Shown here: positions 61,689 through 64,000 of the stretch, piece after piece
How the letters are laid out: the number at the start of each line of letters is the position of its first letter
Position numbering within the stretch: position 1 is the first letter of the stretch
Origin: Microcella flavibacter
Lineage (GTDB): Bacteria > Actinomycetota > Actinomycetes > Actinomycetales > Microbacteriaceae
Length of the DNA stretch: 64,000 nucleotides
NCBI RefSeq assembly: GCF_012530535.1
Contig: NZ_CP051299.1
Span: forward strand, 682,001 to 746,000
Direction of reading: 5' to 3'
The notes under the pieces: model-generated
The model's input: the letters and a program-made list of their open reading frames with translations, nothing else
The model's database searches: none
What the model was told of the DNA's origin: nothing
Translations under genes and position numbers: made by a program

Positions 61689-62860
61689 GCGCCTGGTGGC
61701 AGCGCTCGGCCCTCGAGGTCGACACGCTCGGCTGGCTGACGAGCTCGATCGTCATCGCCTGGGTCGCGGGCCTCATCCTCGTGCACGGCGTCGTCTCGAT
61801 CTCGCTCGGCGGGCAGGCCGGCCCCGCGCCCGAGCTGCAGGTGCTCGCGATCGTCGTCATGGCGTCGTCGGCGCTGCTCATCCACGGCGCCTCCCAGCCG
61901 CGGGGGCACGCGCTGGCCGGCCCGCTGACGGTCGGGGTGTTCGTGCTCGTCGCGGTCGCCGTCGTCGTCTCCGCCCTCGGCTACGCGGGCACGGCCGTCA
62001 CCGCCGAGCTCTGGTGGGCGCCGCTCGGCGCCGCCCTCGTTCTCATGTCGATCAGCCCGGTCGTGCCCGGCCGCATCTACGTTCCCGGCTCGCTCGGCGT
62101 CATCGTCGTGACCGCGGCGGCCTCGACGCTCGTCGCCGTCGCCGCCGGATCGCCGACCCCGGTCGCCGACACGGTCATCGCCACCTCCACCGTGATGTTC
62201 GCGCTCATCGGCGGGTCGGTGCTCACCTCGACCCTCGTGCTCGGCGTCGAGGGGTGGCGCGCCGATCGTCGCACGACCGCCGAGCTGCTCGGCGACTCGG
62301 AGCGGGTGCTCGCCGTCATCGACGAGGTCACCGACCACCGCCTCAGCTCGGAGGTCATGGTGTTCCTGCAGGGGGTCGCCGAGCGCGGCGCGATCGTCGA
62401 GGCCGACCGCGTGCGGGCCGGGATGCTCGCCGAGCGCCTGCGCGGCGACCTCGTGCAGCGCGACCAGCAGAGCTGGCTCACCTCGCTCATCGCGGGCCGC
62501 GCCGTCCTCGTCGACGACCCGGAGCGGCTCGCCGAGACCATCACCGTCGAGCAGCGCGGCGCCCTCATCGCGCTCCTCGACGGGCTGTTCTCCGACCCCC
62601 AGGCGGGCGTGCGGTCGGCGCGGCTGGCGCTCGCGCGGCGCCGCGAGGGCACCGTCGCCGTCGCGCTCACGATCGAGCTCTCGCTGCCCGAGGGCCGGCG
62701 CACCTCGGTGCTGACCCCGTACTACCTGACCGTGAAGTCGGTCGTGCCGCGGGTCGAGTGGCGCAACGGCGAGTCGCTGCACGTCGCCTTCGACGCCGAC
62801 GTGGCCGCGCCCTCGACGGGGCCGACGCCGCGGGCGCCCGCGGGCCCGCCGCGCCGCTAG
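61685..62860 (+). CDS. Membrane protein between two kinase-like genes
   Basis: 391 residues. Six or so N-terminal membrane helices (to about residue 190), then a cytoplasmic helical region (LGDSERVLAVIDEVTDHRLSSEVMVFLQGVAERGAIVEADRVRAGMLAERLRGDLVQRDQQSWLTSL) and a beta-rich end (RRREGTVAVALTIELSLPEGRRTSVLTPYYLTVKSVVPRVEWR). The membrane-then-cytoplasmic layout mirrors its kinase neighbours, but no phospho-His box or ATP-binding N/G boxes are seen, so it may be a degenerate partner kinase. The ATG overlaps the stop of kinase A. Confidence 0.7.
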   Translation: MSAWWQRSALEVDTLGWLTSSIVIAWVAGLILVHGVVSISLGGQAGPAPELQVLAIVVMASSALLIHGASQPRGHALAGPLTVGVFVLVAVAVVVSALGYAGTAVTAELWWAPLGAALVLMSISPVVPGRIYVPGSLGVIVVTAAASTLVAVAAGSPTPVADTVIATSTVMFALIGGSVLTSTLVLGVEGWRADRRTTAELLGDSERVLAVIDEVTDHRLSSEVMVFLQGVAERGAIVEADRVRAGMLAERLRGDLVQRDQQSWLTSLIAGRAVLVDDPERLAETITVEQRGALIALLDGLFSDPQAGVRSARLALARRREGTVAVALTIELSLPEGRRTSVLTPYYLTVKSVVPRVEWRNGESLHVAFDADVAAPSTGPTPRAPAGPPRR

Positions 62861-62905
62861 TCTGCACCTGCGCCCGCACGGGCGGGAGCGGGAGGAGCGG
62901 CGACC

Positions 62906-64000
62906 GTGGCCTCGATCACCCTGCCCCGCGACGTCGCCGCATCGACCATCGTGAGGGGCGTCGCCACCGCCGGCCGCGCGGTGCTCGTGGCCGGCCAGCT
63001 GACCGCCGCCGCGCTCACCGTCGACGTGTTCGTCGACCGGGGCGCCGGCCCCGCGCTGCCGCTCGTGCTCGCGCCGATCCTGACGGCGCTGCTGCTCTCG
63101 CTGCTGCTGCTCGCGCGGCCGGGGCTGGCGACGGCCGCGCTCTTCCTCGGCGGAGCGGGCGTCGCCTCGACGGCGTACGTCGTGCTGGGCATGCAGGCGC
63201 TGCCGAGCCTCGACGACCCCTCGCCCTACCTGCTCAACCGGATCGGCACCGGCATCGCCCTCGTCGGGGCCGTGCGCGGCAGCGCCCGCAGCGGCATCCT
63301 CTGGACGATCGCCGGCACCGTCGTCGGCCACGGCAGCGTCGCCCTCGGGCTGCTCATCGCCGACCGGCCGGTCGAGGTCGGGCTCGGCCCCGTGCTCACG
63401 GGTCTCGTGCTCGTGCTCGTGTACGTCGTCCTCGCGATCGCGCGCGTGCAGGCCAAGCGCCGCATCCCCGACCTCGACGCACTGCAGCGCGACCTCGAGG
63501 CGACCGAGCGGCGCGGCGCCCTCGAGGCCCGCTCCGCGGCGGTCATCCACGACACCGTGCTCGCCGACCTCGCCGCGGTCGCCGCCCGCTCGGGGCCGAT
63601 CGACGACCGGCTGCGCGCGTCCCTGCGCTCCGACCTCGCGCTCGCCGGGCGGCCGGTGGCGATCGCCGAGGAGCCCTCGGGGTCCCTCCCGCCCCATCAG
63701 CTCTCGGCCGAGCTGCTCGAGCTCGCGGGCCAGTACGCGTGGCGGGGGCTGACGGTGCAGCTGAGCGGCGTCGAGACGCTCGCGGGGCATCCCATCGACG
63801 ACCGGCGCGCCGGCGCCGTCATGGGCGCCGCGCGCGCCGCGCTCGACAACGTCGTCGCCCACGCGGGGACCGACAACGCCGAGGTCGTCGTCGGCGTGCG
63901 CGATCAGACCCTCGCGGTGCTCGTCGTCGACGACGGCCGGGGCTTCGACGCGGTCGACGCCGACCGTCTCGGCGTGCGCGGCTCGATCCGCACGCGCGTC
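62906..64000 (+). CDS. Sensor histidine kinase-like membrane protein B (3' end outside window)
   Basis: 365 codons to the window edge without a stop. Membrane helices over about residues 15-180, then SAAVIHDTVLADLAAVAARSG with a candidate phospho-His, and HATPase_c features RAALDNVVAHAG (N-box) and VDDGRGFDAVDADRLGVRGSI (G1). It is a paralogue of kinase A: both share HDT(L/V)L, Y(R/A)WRGL and RLGVR(E/G)SI. gggaggag precedes the GTG. It runs in the same direction, 45 bp after the middle gene. Confidence 0.82.
   Translation, partial: MASITLPRDVAASTIVRGVATAGRAVLVAGQLTAAALTVDVFVDRGAGPALPLVLAPILTALLLSLLLLARPGLATAALFLGGAGVASTAYVVLGMQALPSLDDPSPYLLNRIGTGIALVGAVRGSARSGILWTIAGTVVGHGSVALGLLIADRPVEVGLGPVLTGLVLVLVYVVLAIARVQAKRRIPDLDALQRDLEATERRGALEARSAAVIHDTVLADLAAVAARSGPIDDRLRASLRSDLALAGRPVAIAEEPSGSLPPHQLSAELLELAGQYAWRGLTVQLSGVETLAGHPIDDRRAGAVMGAARAALDNVVAHAGTDNAEVVVGVRDQTLAVLVVDDGRGFDAVDADRLGVRGSIRTRV

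Overview
The window is a stretch of a very GC-rich actinobacterial chromosome, most likely Microbacteriaceae. The reasons are the near-exclusive G/C third codon positions, the gene set and order (glmU-prs, rplY-pth-mfd-mazG, eno-divIC-DUF501, lemA-htpX, uppS) and many promoters in which a TANNNT -10 box ends 6-7 nt before an ATG or GTG, the layout of leaderless transcription. No rRNA, CRISPR array, prophage or replication origin was seen.

Layout. 1-1.8 kb: the 3' part of glmU, then prs. 1.9-5.3 kb: a reverse-strand group with a DUF305 lipoprotein, a small membrane protein, a class III aminotransferase and a small membrane protein. 5.4-7.3 kb: an APC permease and a membrane protein. 7.4-14.2 kb: a gluconate/idonate block (6-phosphogluconate dehydrogenase, two gluconokinases, GntP permease, two ketogluconate/idonate-type dehydrogenases and a GntR regulator) with paired dyads at the main promoter. 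Genes from 1.9 to 14.2 kb separate prs from rplY, which are commonly neighbours in actinobacteria. 14.4-22.7 kb: rplY, pth, mfd, a CPBP membrane protease, an MFS exporter and mazG. 22.7-27.2 kb: an ABC-2 type exporter, a TetR regulator behind two matching operators, and a hisS with an internal patch of foreign-looking codon use. 27.2-32.4 kb: eno, divIC, DUF501, an S8 protease, type II NADH dehydrogenase and a tRNA with anticodon UAA. 32.4-37.4 kb: an Ig-like/membrane protein, lemA, htpX and a YcaQ-type protein. 37.4-41.5 kb: a four-gene ABC importer behind a PHO-box-like direct repeat. 41.5-48.5 kb: AI-2E transporter, ilvA, greA, small membrane proteins, hemolysin III, uppS and a class V aminotransferase.

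48.55-51.63 kb is the clearest accessory segment: a 3,083-bp unit bounded by ISL3-type terminal inverted repeats and a perfect 8-bp target duplication (cggttacc). Inside are the two broken ends of an ISL3 transposase, a nested IS end, a GlxA-type AraC regulator divergent from a small monooxygenase-like gene, a gene-poor stretch and a tRNA 3' fragment with its terminator.

51.8-64 kb: a PIN-PhoH ATPase, a PadR regulator with a membrane partner, fumC, carbonic anhydrase, a DUF4245 protein, xseB, xseA, divergent ispH, and a set of kinase-like / membrane / kinase-like genes whose last member runs off the window.

Functionally, the gluconate block feeds 6-phosphogluconate to the pentose phosphate pathway through gnd, and prs draws on the ribose phosphate produced. 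All identifications rest on reading motifs and gene context by eye; no database search was run.
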